DNA of 64,000 nt from Qipengyuania vulgaris (GCF_009827325.1 NZ_WTYC01000002.1:62001-126000), one strand, 5' to 3'; positions 1-7,955 are shown, numbered from the stretch's first letter. Notes: a model not told the origin generated them from the letters alone. Numbers and translations are program-made.

Positions 1-33
1 CGGGCGGCCTGTCCGGCAGATAGACGCCGACCT

Positions 34-699
34 CTACGAGATCGAATCCTCGGGCGAACTTCTCGAACGAGTTTCTTGATCTGCGCGCCGCGCTCGCAAT
101 TCATTCTCTCGAATAGCGAGGCGTTCATGTCGGCACAGCGGAATATGACCGGTCGATGTCTGGTCGGTTTTCGCTTCGGGATAGATCACCTCATCCACGG
201 ATCGGCGAACAGCACCCTTGGTCATCTCGGCTGTGTCTTGGCGGCCAGGAGCCATTAAATGACAAACTTTGTGCCCCCGTGCCATCAGATGATCAGCGAT
301 GATCCGGCGATGGCAGCGCCACCAGACAGCTTCCGAGCACATGAGGGCCACGTGTCGATCGCACGCCAACTTTTCGATCTCGTCGAGGGCTGACTTAAAC
401 TCATCGCCGAGCGCGTAGTCGGCATAGTTATGAAAACTTTGGACGCGCCAATATCCGTTGAGTGCGGGATCTATCGATGGGTGCTTTTTTCGCCGACCGC
501 CGAGCTTCTCAAAATGCATGTACTCAATTTCATGCTCGTCCAGCGCCGCTGGAAATGTGTCGACATTGAAAGCAGGATTGGACCGGGAGCGAGGGAATGC
601 GCGGACGTCAGCCAGAAGATCGACGCCAGCTTCGACTAACATCTCAAGAACAGTCTCCGGACTGCGATTAGAATGCCCGATGGTGAAGACAGTGGGCAT
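34..699 (-). CDS. DUF488 family protein
   Basis: 221 residues. Shows the DUF488 pattern: an opening FTIGHSN (residues 5-11), DVRAFPRSRSNPAFN (31-45), and CSEAVWWRCHRRIIAD (121-136), whose cysteines and histidine are the family hallmark. DUF488 proteins are small soluble proteins of unknown biochemical role. The last 40 or so residues are polar, rich in Arg, Ser and Glu, and do not look like the usual family end, so the C-terminus may be drifted. The ATG overlaps the stop of the DUF2945 gene upstream by one base (TAATG), so the two are very probably cotranscribed and translationally coupled. Family assignment is firm, function unknown. Confidence 0.85.
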   Translation of the reverse strand: MPTVFTIGHSNRSPETVLEMLVEAGVDLLADVRAFPRSRSNPAFNVDTFPAALDEHEIEYMHFEKLGGRRKKHPSIDPALNGYWRVQSFHNYADYALGDEFKSALDEIEKLACDRHVALMCSEAVWWRCHRRIIADHLMARGHKVCHLMAPGRQDTAEMTKGAVRRSVDEVIYPEAKTDQTSTGHIPLCRHERLAIRENELRARRADQETRSRSSPEDSIS

Positions 700-911
700 T
701 AGCGCTCGAGCTTGGTCAATGCGCTTTCCTTGTGCGCGGCAATATGATCGGTCTTGTCGCTCTCGATCTCGTATTGCGGTTCATCTTCCGATGCGCGATG
801 GGTATGGCCCTTGTATTGAAAATCCTTTTTATGGACTTTCGAAATTGTTCCATGAACCCGTCCGGCTTCGGAATTCCAGCTTACGTGATCTCCCACTGAA
901 AACTTTGCCAC
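699..911 (-). CDS. DUF2945 / HVA1-type TUDOR domain protein
   Basis: 70 residues, soluble. The sequence MAKFSVGDHVSWNSEAGRVHGTISKVHKKDF at the start, with VSWNSEAG and the later EPQYEIESDKTDHIAAHKESAL, matches the small bacterial DUF2945 family, which shares a TUDOR-like barrel with fungal hypervirulence-associated proteins. Molecular role is not known. It leads a two-gene unit with the DUF488 gene (one-base overlap). Family call from recognition of the whole-length pattern. Confidence 0.8.
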   Translation of the reverse strand: MAKFSVGDHVSWNSEAGRVHGTISKVHKKDFQYKGHTHRASEDEPQYEIESDKTDHIAAHKESALTKLER

Positions 912-1039
912 GGCTGTGCTCTCCTGCCTGACTGAATAAGACTGCTCAATTATACAAATCGAACGCAGTCAGATTGTTTCGCGATCGCGTTCAGGTTTTC
1001 TTACCCCGGGCAAACGGGCAAAGCATCCACACCGCCGAC

Positions 1040-2638
1040 TCATGAAGCGAGTTCAAATCGATCGGCGCGTGCCAGCTTCCAAGCCGCGCTGTAGAAATCA
1101 CGGTCATGGGATCCCGTTAGCAGTTCACCTTCCTCAAGAAACATATGCAACTGCGAAAACAGGCGGATTTCGGTCAAGGAGACCCGGCGCACGAGATGAT
1201 GCGGTCCAATTTCCGACGGATGTGAAAGGCCGGCAGCAGCCGTCATCTCGGCCAGAGCACGAAGCGTATTATGGTGAAAGCGCCTTACTCTTTCGGCCTT
1301 GTCAGGAACGACGAGCGCGCGTTGGCGCAGCGGGTCCTGCGTAGCAACGCCCACCGGACAGCGGTTCGTGTGGCAGGAAAGCGACTGGATGCATCCCAAG
1401 GCGAACATGAAACCGCGTCCTGCATTGGTCCAATCAGCACCCAAGCCTAGTACAGCTGCAATGTCGAACGCGCTCACGATCTTACCGGCTGCACCAATTT
1501 TAACGCGATCCCGAATACCTGCCCCCACAAGCGTATTATGGACAAATAAAAGGCTCTCGCGCAGCGGCATGCCGATATTATCCGCAAACTCCACCGGCGC
1601 CGCACCGGTCCCACCTTCCGCACCGTCAACGACGACAAAATCCGGATAGGTTTCGGTTTCGCGCATCGCCTTGACCATTCCCATGAACTCCCAGGGATGA
1701 CCGACACACAGTTTAAAACCAACGGGCTTTTGCTTGGAGAGTGCGCGCAACTGGGCGATAAATTCCATCATCTCGAGGGGATTACCAAATGCCGAGTGCT
1801 CAGCTGGTGAGATGCAGTCTACGCCAATGGGGATCCCTCGGCTCTCGGCTATTTCGGACGTAACCTTTTCGCCCGGAAGAATGCCGCCGTGACCAGGCTT
1901 TGCCCCTTGGCTGAGCTTGATTTCGATCATCTTCACTTGTGGATCGCTGGCCTGGTCAGCGAATTTGATTGGATCAAAGTTGCCGTTCCTCGTGCGGCAA
2001 CCGAAATATCCGCTACCGATTTCCCAGATGAGATCCCCGCCATATTCCCGGTGGTAGCGGCTTATTCCGCCCTCCCCTGTATCATGAGCAAAATCCCCTA
2101 ATCTGGCGCCCTTGTTGAGCGCCCGTATGGCGTTGGCGCTCAGCGAACCGAAGCTCATTGCCGAGATGTTGAACATCGAGGCGAGATATTGGGATCCAGT
2201 CTCGGCATTCCCGATCGCTATACGAAACGTATCGGGATCAGCTTGAGGCTTGGGTTTTGTCGAATGCGAAATGAACTCATATCCATTCCGATATACATCG
2301 GCTCGCGTGCCAAAAGGACGATCGCTTACTTCGTCCTTCGCACGGGCATAAACCAGAGATCGCTGCGCTCTGGAAAACGGTGTCTGATCGTCATCACTCT
2401 CGATCAGATATTGACGAATTTCGGGCCTGATCTCTTCGAAAAGCCAGCGTAGCCGTCCAATGATGGGATAATTTCGCCGGACCGAATGTCGCGTTTGATG
2501 TAGATCGAGAAGCCCTAAGATTGTGAATGTCGCACAAAGGGTAAAAGTGAGCACTGCCCAACGCTCGGAAACGTAGGCAGCAGATAGTAATAGCCCAAAC
2601 AGGCTCGCGCCGAGCGCGGTGAAGCGAGAAAAGAACAC
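1040..2638 (-). CDS. FMN-binding glutamate synthase-like protein
   Basis: 532 residues. Two hydrophobic segments at the N-terminus (about 8-45) are followed by a stand-alone glutamate synthase FMN domain: SAMSFGSLS, DTGEGGIS, QGAKPGHGG, DGAEGGTGAAP and the cluster motif C416-x5-C422-x4-C427, equivalent to the 3Fe-4S site of GltB. There is no glutamine amidotransferase domain, so it cannot do the full GltB reaction alone; substrates of these stand-alone proteins are unknown. The N-terminal hydrophobic stretch suggests membrane attachment. Single-gene unit; a 27-bp inverted repeat lies about 100 bases upstream. Family firm, reaction unknown. Confidence 0.9.
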   Translation of the reverse strand: MFFSRFTALGASLFGLLLSAAYVSERWAVLTFTLCATFTILGLLDLHQTRHSVRRNYPIIGRLRWLFEEIRPEIRQYLIESDDDQTPFSRAQRSLVYARAKDEVSDRPFGTRADVYRNGYEFISHSTKPKPQADPDTFRIAIGNAETGSQYLASMFNISAMSFGSLSANAIRALNKGARLGDFAHDTGEGGISRYHREYGGDLIWEIGSGYFGCRTRNGNFDPIKFADQASDPQVKMIEIKLSQGAKPGHGGILPGEKVTSEIAESRGIPIGVDCISPAEHSAFGNPLEMMEFIAQLRALSKQKPVGFKLCVGHPWEFMGMVKAMRETETYPDFVVVDGAEGGTGAAPVEFADNIGMPLRESLLFVHNTLVGAGIRDRVKIGAAGKIVSAFDIAAVLGLGADWTNAGRGFMFALGCIQSLSCHTNRCPVGVATQDPLRQRALVVPDKAERVRRFHHNTLRALAEMTAAAGLSHPSEIGPHHLVRRVSLTEIRLFSQLHMFLEEGELLTGSHDRDFYSAAWKLARADRFELAS

Positions 2639-2735
2639 GGGGATGGCTCCGGTCGCGCCAATAGCGCGATGGGGACTGACATTGTCACAGCAAGGAAGTG
2701 ATAGTGACCGAACGATCGCGTGATATTAAGCGACA

Positions 2736-2762
2736 CCCTAGGTCACCACGAATGACCTAGGG
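2736..2762. repeat. 10-bp-arm inverted repeat upstream of the glutamate synthase-like gene
   Basis: Arms CCCTAGGTCA and TGACCTAGGG pair perfectly around a 7-base loop. No T-run follows on either strand, so a terminator is unlikely. Position about 100 bases upstream of the minus-strand gene start suggests an operator, or a hairpin in its leader. Confidence 0.5.
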
Positions 2763-3179
2763 ATGTAGGCGTGCGGTGCTGCTGCCCGCAGGAGTCCCTG
2801 CGGCAAGTCCGATATTTTCTGAAACCATCAGCCTTTAATGTGCCCTACGAGATCGGAAATCAAGGAGGTGAGATAGCACTCCTGCGGAGCTGCAGTGCTG
2901 GATGGGGCACCACCCTAGCAAGCGTTCCGTGGGACATGGCGAAAAGTGCGGTGCCGCTGCCTCTTGCACCCTACCAATCTTGTCTTCTTCCATAGCCAGG
3001 GCGCGCCATGGATGCGGCCCAATTGTGGGTCACAATCTCATTGCTTTTTTCGGTCACGCTAGTGCGAATTCCTAGGTCGGCATCTTGCGATGCGCCCAAC
3101 AAATAACGGTGGTGATTATGATGCCCCGGAACGTCTGAGCTGGTTTTGGTTAATGACTACAACAACCGCGGAGCTTTGA
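2763..3179. other. intergenic region with paired elements upstream of mgtC-like gene
   Basis: No convincing coding sequence. It holds a GC hairpin (CCGCAGG / CCTGCGG, about 2785-2804), a GCACT / AGTGC stem near 2876-2899, and a 15-base direct repeat with one mismatch (TGCGGTGC-T/C-GCTGCC) at 2772-2786 and 2947-2961. It could be a structured leader or small RNA. I could not match it to a known riboswitch or to SRP or 6S RNA. Confidence 0.35.
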
Positions 3180-3674
3180 ATGTTCGAGCAGTTTCTGGGT
3201 CCTGATCATTTCGACATCATGCCCCATCTTGTTGCAATTGGATTAGCCTATCTATTGGCGTTCCCGATCGGCTGGAACAGGGAGAAATCAGAAAGAAGTG
3301 CCGGACTTCGGACTTTTCCTCTCGTAGCAGTTGCCAGCTGCGGCTTTATCCAGGCGGCGGAATCTATGACGGCCGACACTCCAGAAGCGATGGCCCGGAT
3401 TGTGGAGGGTCTTATCACCGGCATGGGCTTTATCGGTGGTGGCGCCATTCTGCGCCTGAAGGACTCGGTCAAGGGCACCGCCACCGCCGCTAGCCTCTGG
3501 ATAACCGGAGCTATTGGAGCCGCGGTTGGGCTTGGCAGCCTCGATGTAGCAATCATGCTTTCGGTCATAACCGTCGCCACACTATGGATCATGGCCCCCC
3601 TTAAACATTTTGGACACCTCGATAACGATGAGGCAGTCGAGGACAGCGAAATTGGACAACCCCGGGAGAAATGA
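3180..3674 (+). CDS. MgtC/SapB family membrane protein
   Basis: 164 residues with four to five hydrophobic helices. The segment GWNREKSERSAGLRTFPLVAVAS (about 33-55) and the glycine-rich GMGFIGGGAILRLKDSVKGTATAASLWITGAIGAAVGLG (about 81-120) are the MgtC/SapB signature. MgtC in Salmonella inhibits the F1Fo ATP synthase and supports growth at low Mg; other family members are less well understood. It lacks the C-terminal ACT-like domain of the long MgtC forms, ending in a short acidic tail. Monocistronic, with a long upstream region that might carry regulation. Confidence 0.88.
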   Translation: MFEQFLGPDHFDIMPHLVAIGLAYLLAFPIGWNREKSERSAGLRTFPLVAVASCGFIQAAESMTADTPEAMARIVEGLITGMGFIGGGAILRLKDSVKGTATAASLWITGAIGAAVGLGSLDVAIMLSVITVATLWIMAPLKHFGHLDNDEAVEDSEIGQPREK

Positions 3675-3716
3675 GGCATGTCATTGATCACGCACGTTAC
3701 GCGGAGCGAATCCCCA

Positions 3717-3803
3717 GGCGGTGAGAGAACTTTGCTCTCCTGATACTCCTTTATCCCACAGCAGTAAAAATCTCTAAAAGACTGGGATAACTCATATTTA
3801 TGG
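3717..3803 (+). repeat. operator-region repeat, copy 1 (upstream of hipBA)
   Basis: Imperfect direct repeat of 6410-6495. The first 44 bases differ at one position; the rest is looser but keeps a palindrome, TTATCCCA at 3751-3758 and TGGGATAA at 3783-3790. A short open frame starts with the ATG at 3800 and stops after 35 codons, as if a gene start had been cut off. Probably a duplicated or displaced promoter-operator. Confidence 0.7.
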
Positions 3804-3885
3804 CTAGACGCCGCCTTCTTCGGTCACAGGGGTGCGGCAATCACCGCATGCGAGATCAAGCTCTGATTGTTCCACACTGCAATGC

Positions 3886-3973
3886 ATATGCTATAATATA
3901 TATTTGAGTGATGAGATATGCGTTTGCATATTTCGATGGTTTTCAGCCGCGGTGATGATATGTAGGCGCATAT
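3886..3973 (+). promoter_or_regulatory. putative HipB operator array and hipBA promoter
   Basis: Three 16-bp inverted repeats of the form ATATGC-N4-GCATAT: 3886-3901 (degenerate right arm), 3916-3931 (perfect) and 3958-3973 (one mismatch). They lie just upstream of hipB, whose ATG is at 4006. A possible promoter, TTGAGT (3904-3909) - 17 bases - CATATT (3927-3932), overlaps the central site; a TATAAT at 3892-3897 overlaps the first. This layout fits autorepression by HipB. The inverted repeats are seen; binding is inferred. Confidence 0.65.
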
Positions 3974-4005
3974 ACTCCTAGAGCAATATACGTGGAAACA
4001 TATCG

Positions 4006-4617
4006 ATGAGTGAAATCTCCGAAAGCATTAAAGCTGCTCGCGCAGCAAAAGGCTTCACCCAAAGACAGCTGGGCGAACGGGTAGGCCTGCCCCAAAGTCA
4101 TATCTCGAAGATTGAGAGCGGCGCCGTGGACCTCCAACTCTCCAGCCTTATCGAGATCGCGCGGGCGCTCGATCTGGAGTTGAAGCTTGTGCCCCGCAAA
4201 ACTCTACCAGCGATCGAGAGCGTCGTACGCTCTCAGCGGGAAAGACACGACACAAGCCGCGCGCTCACAACGATTGCCGAAACGAGAAGATTTGCTGAGC
4301 GCATCCGCGAGAACTTCCCAAGCGTCACCCAAGTAGATGAACTTCAAAAGGCCTTGAACAACATCGAGCCGGCTTATTTCAATCCCGAAATGCTCAGAGA
4401 CATTCAGGAAGCATTGCAGCCGGTCGCCCACCTCAGAAAACACCTGCAAGATCTGGGTTGGGTTCTTGAAGACCAGGTGGGAACGAGAAAACTCGTGCGG
4501 CAAATCCAGAATGCGACCCGCGCACTCCAAAACATCAGAAATCTTCAAAGTCATGCGACGCATTTAGAGAATGCGCCTCGACTGCCGGCATATCGGCTCG
4601 AGGAGGACGACGAATGA
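4006..4617 (+). CDS. hipB: HipB-like XRE antitoxin with long C-terminal extension
   Basis: 203 residues. Residues 5-60 form a clear helix-turn-helix of the XRE/Cro type (IKAARAAKGFTQRQLGERVGLPQSHISKIESGAVDLQLSSLIEIARALDLEL). Canonical HipB of E. coli is under 90 residues, so about 140 residues beyond the HTH are extra; they are helical, charged and probably coiled-coil (LNNIEPAYF, IQEALQPVAHLRKHLQDLGW). It is expected to neutralise HipA and repress the operon. It starts downstream of a weak GGAA ribosome site and its stop overlaps hipA by four bases (ATGA), so the two are coupled. Role by context is strong; the tail is unexplained. Confidence 0.88.
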   Translation: MSEISESIKAARAAKGFTQRQLGERVGLPQSHISKIESGAVDLQLSSLIEIARALDLELKLVPRKTLPAIESVVRSQRERHDTSRALTTIAETRRFAERIRENFPSVTQVDELQKALNNIEPAYFNPEMLRDIQEALQPVAHLRKHLQDLGWVLEDQVGTRKLVRQIQNATRALQNIRNLQSHATHLENAPRLPAYRLEEDDE

Positions 4618-5828
4618 TCGACGCAGCAGCCCTCGATATCTTTCTCGGTAAAACGCGCGTTGGAACGATCGCCCGGCTCGATGGAGATGCCAGCATCTTC
4701 ACATTCGACGAAACCTATCTGGCCAGTCCGGATAGGCAGACGCTTTCACTCGCCTACAAAGATGCCAACGGCGACATTCTCTCGGATACGCGAAGCTATC
4801 GCACCGTAATCGAGCCGTTCTTTTCCAACCTTCTACCCGAAGGCACACTTCGGGACTACCTGGCCCGGCGCGCCGGAGTGAAATCGGTCCGAGAATATCA
4901 TCTACTCACACAGCTCGGGCACGATCTTCCGGGGGCAGTGCGGGCCGTCCCAGTGGATACAGAGGATACAGAGGCAGACGAGCCCGATGAAAATGCCGTG
5001 GAGCAACAGGGAAAGCGCGCGCTGCGCTTCTCGCTCGCCGGCGTGCAACTCAAGTTTTCAGCGGTCAAATCTCATGAGAAAAATGGAGGGCTAACCATCC
5101 CAATCACTGGCAGCGGGGGGGACTGGATCGTCAAGCTGCCTTCTGCCCGGCACCCCGACGTGCCGGAGGCGGAGTTTGCAGCGATGAGCCTAGCAGGCAA
5201 AATTGGGATCGATGTACCTGACAACGATCTGCTACCGCTGGATCGGATCGGCGGTCTACCCGAGGGCATCCACCGCTACGGGCAATCCGCTTTTACCATC
5301 CGGCGCTTCGATCGGGGCGCGGAGGGTGCGATACATATCGAAGATTTCGCTCAGGTATTCGGCGTCCTTGCGGAGCAAAAATACGAAAATGCCAGCTACC
5401 GTCAGATCCTCAGTGTGCTTGCCATCGAAACAGACGAGCAAAGCATATTGGAGTTCATTCGCCGCCTCACCTACTCGGTCCTGATCGGCAATGGCGACAT
5501 GCATTTGAAGAACTGGTCCTTGATCTATCCCGACACGCGCAACGCGCTGCTAGCACCAGCCTATGACTTGCTTTCGACGCTCGCCTATATTCCGGGCGAC
5601 GATGCGGCGTTGAAATTTCATCGTTCGCGAAATTGGACATCTTTCACCTACGACGAACTCGAGACGATCGCGGACAAGGCCAAACTGCCAGCACATTTGC
5701 TGATCTCGACGGCGAAAGAAACCGTTGCGCAATTCGACGAAGTCTGGAGCAGCGAAAGCGGCCACCTCCCCTTCCCCGGTGACGTGCGTATCGCAATTGA
5801 AAAGCACCGCAAATCTCTTGCGATTTGA
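4614..5828 (+). CDS. hipA: HipA-family serine/threonine kinase toxin
   Basis: 404 residues, close to the E. coli HipA length. An N-terminal subdomain (about 5-110, YRTVIEPFFSNLLPEGTLRDYLARR) is followed by the kinase core: SLAGVQLKF (140-148, the P-loop and autophosphorylation-serine region), DWIVKLP (170-176), the HIED motif (241-244), catalytic GNGDMHLKN (292-300, Asp295) and metal-binding PAYD (315-318, Asp318). E. coli HipA phosphorylates glutamyl-tRNA synthetase and causes dormancy; other HipA proteins have different targets, so the target here is not known. All key residues are intact. Operon partner of the HipB-like gene. Confidence 0.92.
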   Translation: MIDAAALDIFLGKTRVGTIARLDGDASIFTFDETYLASPDRQTLSLAYKDANGDILSDTRSYRTVIEPFFSNLLPEGTLRDYLARRAGVKSVREYHLLTQLGHDLPGAVRAVPVDTEDTEADEPDENAVEQQGKRALRFSLAGVQLKFSAVKSHEKNGGLTIPITGSGGDWIVKLPSARHPDVPEAEFAAMSLAGKIGIDVPDNDLLPLDRIGGLPEGIHRYGQSAFTIRRFDRGAEGAIHIEDFAQVFGVLAEQKYENASYRQILSVLAIETDEQSILEFIRRLTYSVLIGNGDMHLKNWSLIYPDTRNALLAPAYDLLSTLAYIPGDDAALKFHRSRNWTSFTYDELETIADKAKLPAHLLISTAKETVAQFDEVWSSESGHLPFPGDVRIAIEKHRKSLAI

Positions 5829-5894
5829 GATGAACGATATGGCGCGGCAATCCGCAGACGCCTGCCAATCGGATCGACTCCCCGACCCAGGACT

Positions 5895-6470
5895 GAATTC
5901 ACCATGATCATCGCCCTGCTCTTCAACTGGCGAGCTACGAGCAGTCCGGGAATTATTGGCACGAGATCAGAAAAGAGGTGTTCGGAACGCAAATCATCCA
6001 GAACTCCGGACAGCACATGAAGCTCTCGATCGGCGACGTGCTCGTCGGACTAAAGAGGGGACAAGATCCTCAAGCGCTGTTCATGGCGGCTTTTGGAAAT
6101 AGCGAATGGGGGATGATCCATGAACAACGGTTGTGCGACGGATTCCCAACCGTTTTTCGGGATGATCTTCGAAAACATGCCTCGCGCATTGGCGTCCGAT
6201 CTTCATGCCGCGCTCGAAGACCACGATGGCTACCTCGGTCCGATTTCAATGCACTTCGAGGTCCCGGCTCATCTAGCTCTCCATCGGCTTCGTCTGCCCA
6301 CCGAGTTCCGCCTTCAGGGCAAGATGTTTCGTCAATTCTACCGCATGGGCAATCGGGAAGGTTACAAGGTGGAGGACCTCAACGAGATGAAGCAGTTGGG
6401 CTATCCTCGGGCGGTGAGAGAATTTTGCTCTCCTGATACTCCTTTATCCCACAACGTTGTAAATTTCTAA
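5895..6470 (+). pseudogene. decayed gene of unknown function (frameshifted, 3' end cut)
   Basis: Two consecutive protein-like stretches lie in different frames. Frame A (from about 5897, no good start codon) reads LASYEQSGNYWHEIRKEVF ... MKLSIGDVLVGLKRG ... FMAAFGNSEWGM; frame B, from an ATG at 6120, reads GMIFENMPRALASDLHAALEDHDGYLGPISMHFE ... QFYRMGNREGYKVEDLNEMKQLGYP. Protein-like sequence in frame B stops exactly where the operator repeat (6410) begins. A frameshift near 6120-6180 plus truncation at the repeat edge is the simplest reading. Alternatively 6120-6470 is a short intact gene, since GGGGGA precedes its ATG. I do not recognise the family. Confidence 0.45.
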
Positions 6471-6495
6471 AACGTGGGATAAATCACGCGCATGG
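6410..6495 (+). promoter_or_regulatory. promoter-operator of the nucleotidyltransferase gene (repeat copy 2)
   Basis: Contains a GAGAG / CTCTC inverted repeat (6416-6432) and a larger palindrome, TTTATCCCAC (6443-6452) and GTGGGATAAA (6474-6483), ending eight bases before the ATG at 6492. The arms thus flank the transcription and translation start region, as expected for a repressor site. Copy 1 lies at 3717-3803. The binding protein is not recognisable in the window. Confidence 0.6.
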
Positions 6496-7487
6496 CCATC
6501 ATTCGCCCCTTTTCGCCGGAGCAGGAACGCGCGCTGATTAATATGCACCAACGTTACGATGCATGGATCGACGCCGAGCGGGACTTAATCGCCCTTCCGT
6601 ACGACCTGCGCCGCAAGAAAGTCGGCGAATACGAGTATCTCTATGAGATCTACGACCGCTCGGGCAACGGCACGAGCCTCGGGGCATGGGATGAAGAGAA
6701 GCAGCGCCTGTTTGACGAATACCGCGAACGAAAAAAATCCGCCAAGCAGCGCCGCGAAGGTGCGAGCGCAGCACTTTCCGAAAGTAGCCGTATTGCTCGC
6801 GCGCTCCGCCTACCCCTCCTCTCCGCAGATGCCGGACCGATTCTGCGGGAGGCGGATCGCCGCGGTCTGCTCGGATCCCACCTTCTGGTTGTCGGCACCA
6901 ATGCCATGGCGGCCTATTCGATCGAAGCCGCGGGCAGTTTCATCGACGTGCCTGACGAGACCGAGGACTTCGACCTCGCCTGGGCAGCGGAGGAAGAAGC
7001 GGGCGAAGCTCTAGTTTGGGACATGCTGAAAGCCGTCGACCCGACTTTTGCAATTAATTCCGAACGTGATTTCCAGGCGCGCAACGCCAAGGCTTATGAG
7101 GTCGAGATCCTCGTCGCACCTTCGCGTGCTGAGACACTCGGTACGAAGGATCGGCCTAAACCCGTACCTCTCCCCGAACAGGAATGGCTGCTTCCCGGGC
7201 GCCGGATTGACCAGGTCGTGCCCTGCCGCGATGGTACGCCGGCGCGCATCGTTGCGCCCGATCCGCGCTGGTTCGCGCTGCACAAGCTATGGCTGGGCGC
7301 GCAGGCCAAGCGCAATCCTCTGAAGCGCCGGAAGGACACCGCACAAGGCTACGCCCTGCTCGATGCCATCGCCGAAGCCATGCCGCACTACGATGTTAGC
7401 GAGGACTTCGCTGACGGGCTTCCTGCGGAATTGACACCCTTCTTCGAAGAGTGGCGTTCACGCAGGCTCCGGGAGAACAAGCAATGA
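6492..7487 (+). CDS. GSU2403-family nucleotidyltransferase-fold protein
   Basis: 331 residues. The middle of the protein carries a minimal nucleotidyltransferase fold: GTNAMAAY (135-142, the variant G-S/T loop) and DFDLAW (159-164, the metal-binding hDxD), typical of the NTP_transf_8 / GSU2403 family related to AbiE-type toxins. The charged N-terminal 100 residues are helical. The third acidic residue would be expected near EVEIL (about 201-205). Such proteins usually sit in toxin-antitoxin or abortive infection loci. No AbiEi-like antitoxin is adjacent, but a palindromic operator overlaps the start. Family likely; toxin role is inference. Confidence 0.8.
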   Translation: MAIIRPFSPEQERALINMHQRYDAWIDAERDLIALPYDLRRKKVGEYEYLYEIYDRSGNGTSLGAWDEEKQRLFDEYRERKKSAKQRREGASAALSESSRIARALRLPLLSADAGPILREADRRGLLGSHLLVVGTNAMAAYSIEAAGSFIDVPDETEDFDLAWAAEEEAGEALVWDMLKAVDPTFAINSERDFQARNAKAYEVEILVAPSRAETLGTKDRPKPVPLPEQEWLLPGRRIDQVVPCRDGTPARIVAPDPRWFALHKLWLGAQAKRNPLKRRKDTAQGYALLDAIAEAMPHYDVSEDFADGLPAELTPFFEEWRSRRLRENKQ

Positions 7488-7829
7488 GCCCGTGGTCACG
7501 TTCGTATCCCGAACACTGAATGTTGATCTACGCTCCGAGTTTAGGCTTCGCACGTTCGGTGTCCCATCCGGGACCTAGGCATGGATTATGCTCATTCTGC
7601 GAACGACGATCGCGACGGAGAAAAGGAGTGACGGGACAGCTACACAAGAATGTAGCACAAGAATCGCAGTAGCTCTTAGAAACCGCAGAAATCCGTCACT
7701 TTCTACCCGAAATTTTGGTTTGGAATCCTCTCTCTGGAACCGAATTCAAGCATACAAGATCGTCTTACCGGCTTGAACTTGCACAGTCGCACCTCCGGTA
7801 AATCCCTTAAGGTGGCTCCCATAGGGTGA
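7488..7829. other. intergenic region without a supported gene
   Basis: Runs of short open frames only; none has a convincing start, ribosome site or protein-like composition. It contains GACCTAGG at 7572-7579, the reverse complement of part of the arm seen at 2736-2762, which may be chance. Confidence 0.4.
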
Positions 7830-7955
7830 TCATCCAAATTTCGCGATCCCAAAGATCACCATACTCAGGACATCCGCAGCGCCACTAACGCGCCGCCACA
7901 AAAAGCGAACCGTCACTGACCGGATGGTCGGCCGGAAAGCTGTGTTGCTTGCCAT
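7830..7955 (-). CDS. possible small hypothetical protein
   Basis: 41 codons reading MASNTAFRPTIRSVTVRFLWRRVSGAADVLSMVIFGIAKFG. A GGGGC lies nine bases upstream of the ATG. The C-terminal half is amphipathic to hydrophobic. It is divergent from the membrane protein gene that starts at 8009. No family recognised; kept because composition looks protein-like. Confidence 0.3.
   Translation of the reverse strand: MASNTAFRPTIRSVTVRFLWRRVSGAADVLSMVIFGIAKFG

Noticed and set aside
2763-3179. Known regulatory RNA such as SRP RNA, 6S RNA or an Mg riboswitch
   Set aside because: The conserved SRP loop sequence, a 6S-like central bubble and M-box motifs were not found.
3800-3907. 35-codon frame after operator copy 1 as a real small gene
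   Set aside because: Arg-rich start, no family likeness, and it runs into the hipBA operators; more likely the stub left by the rearrangement.
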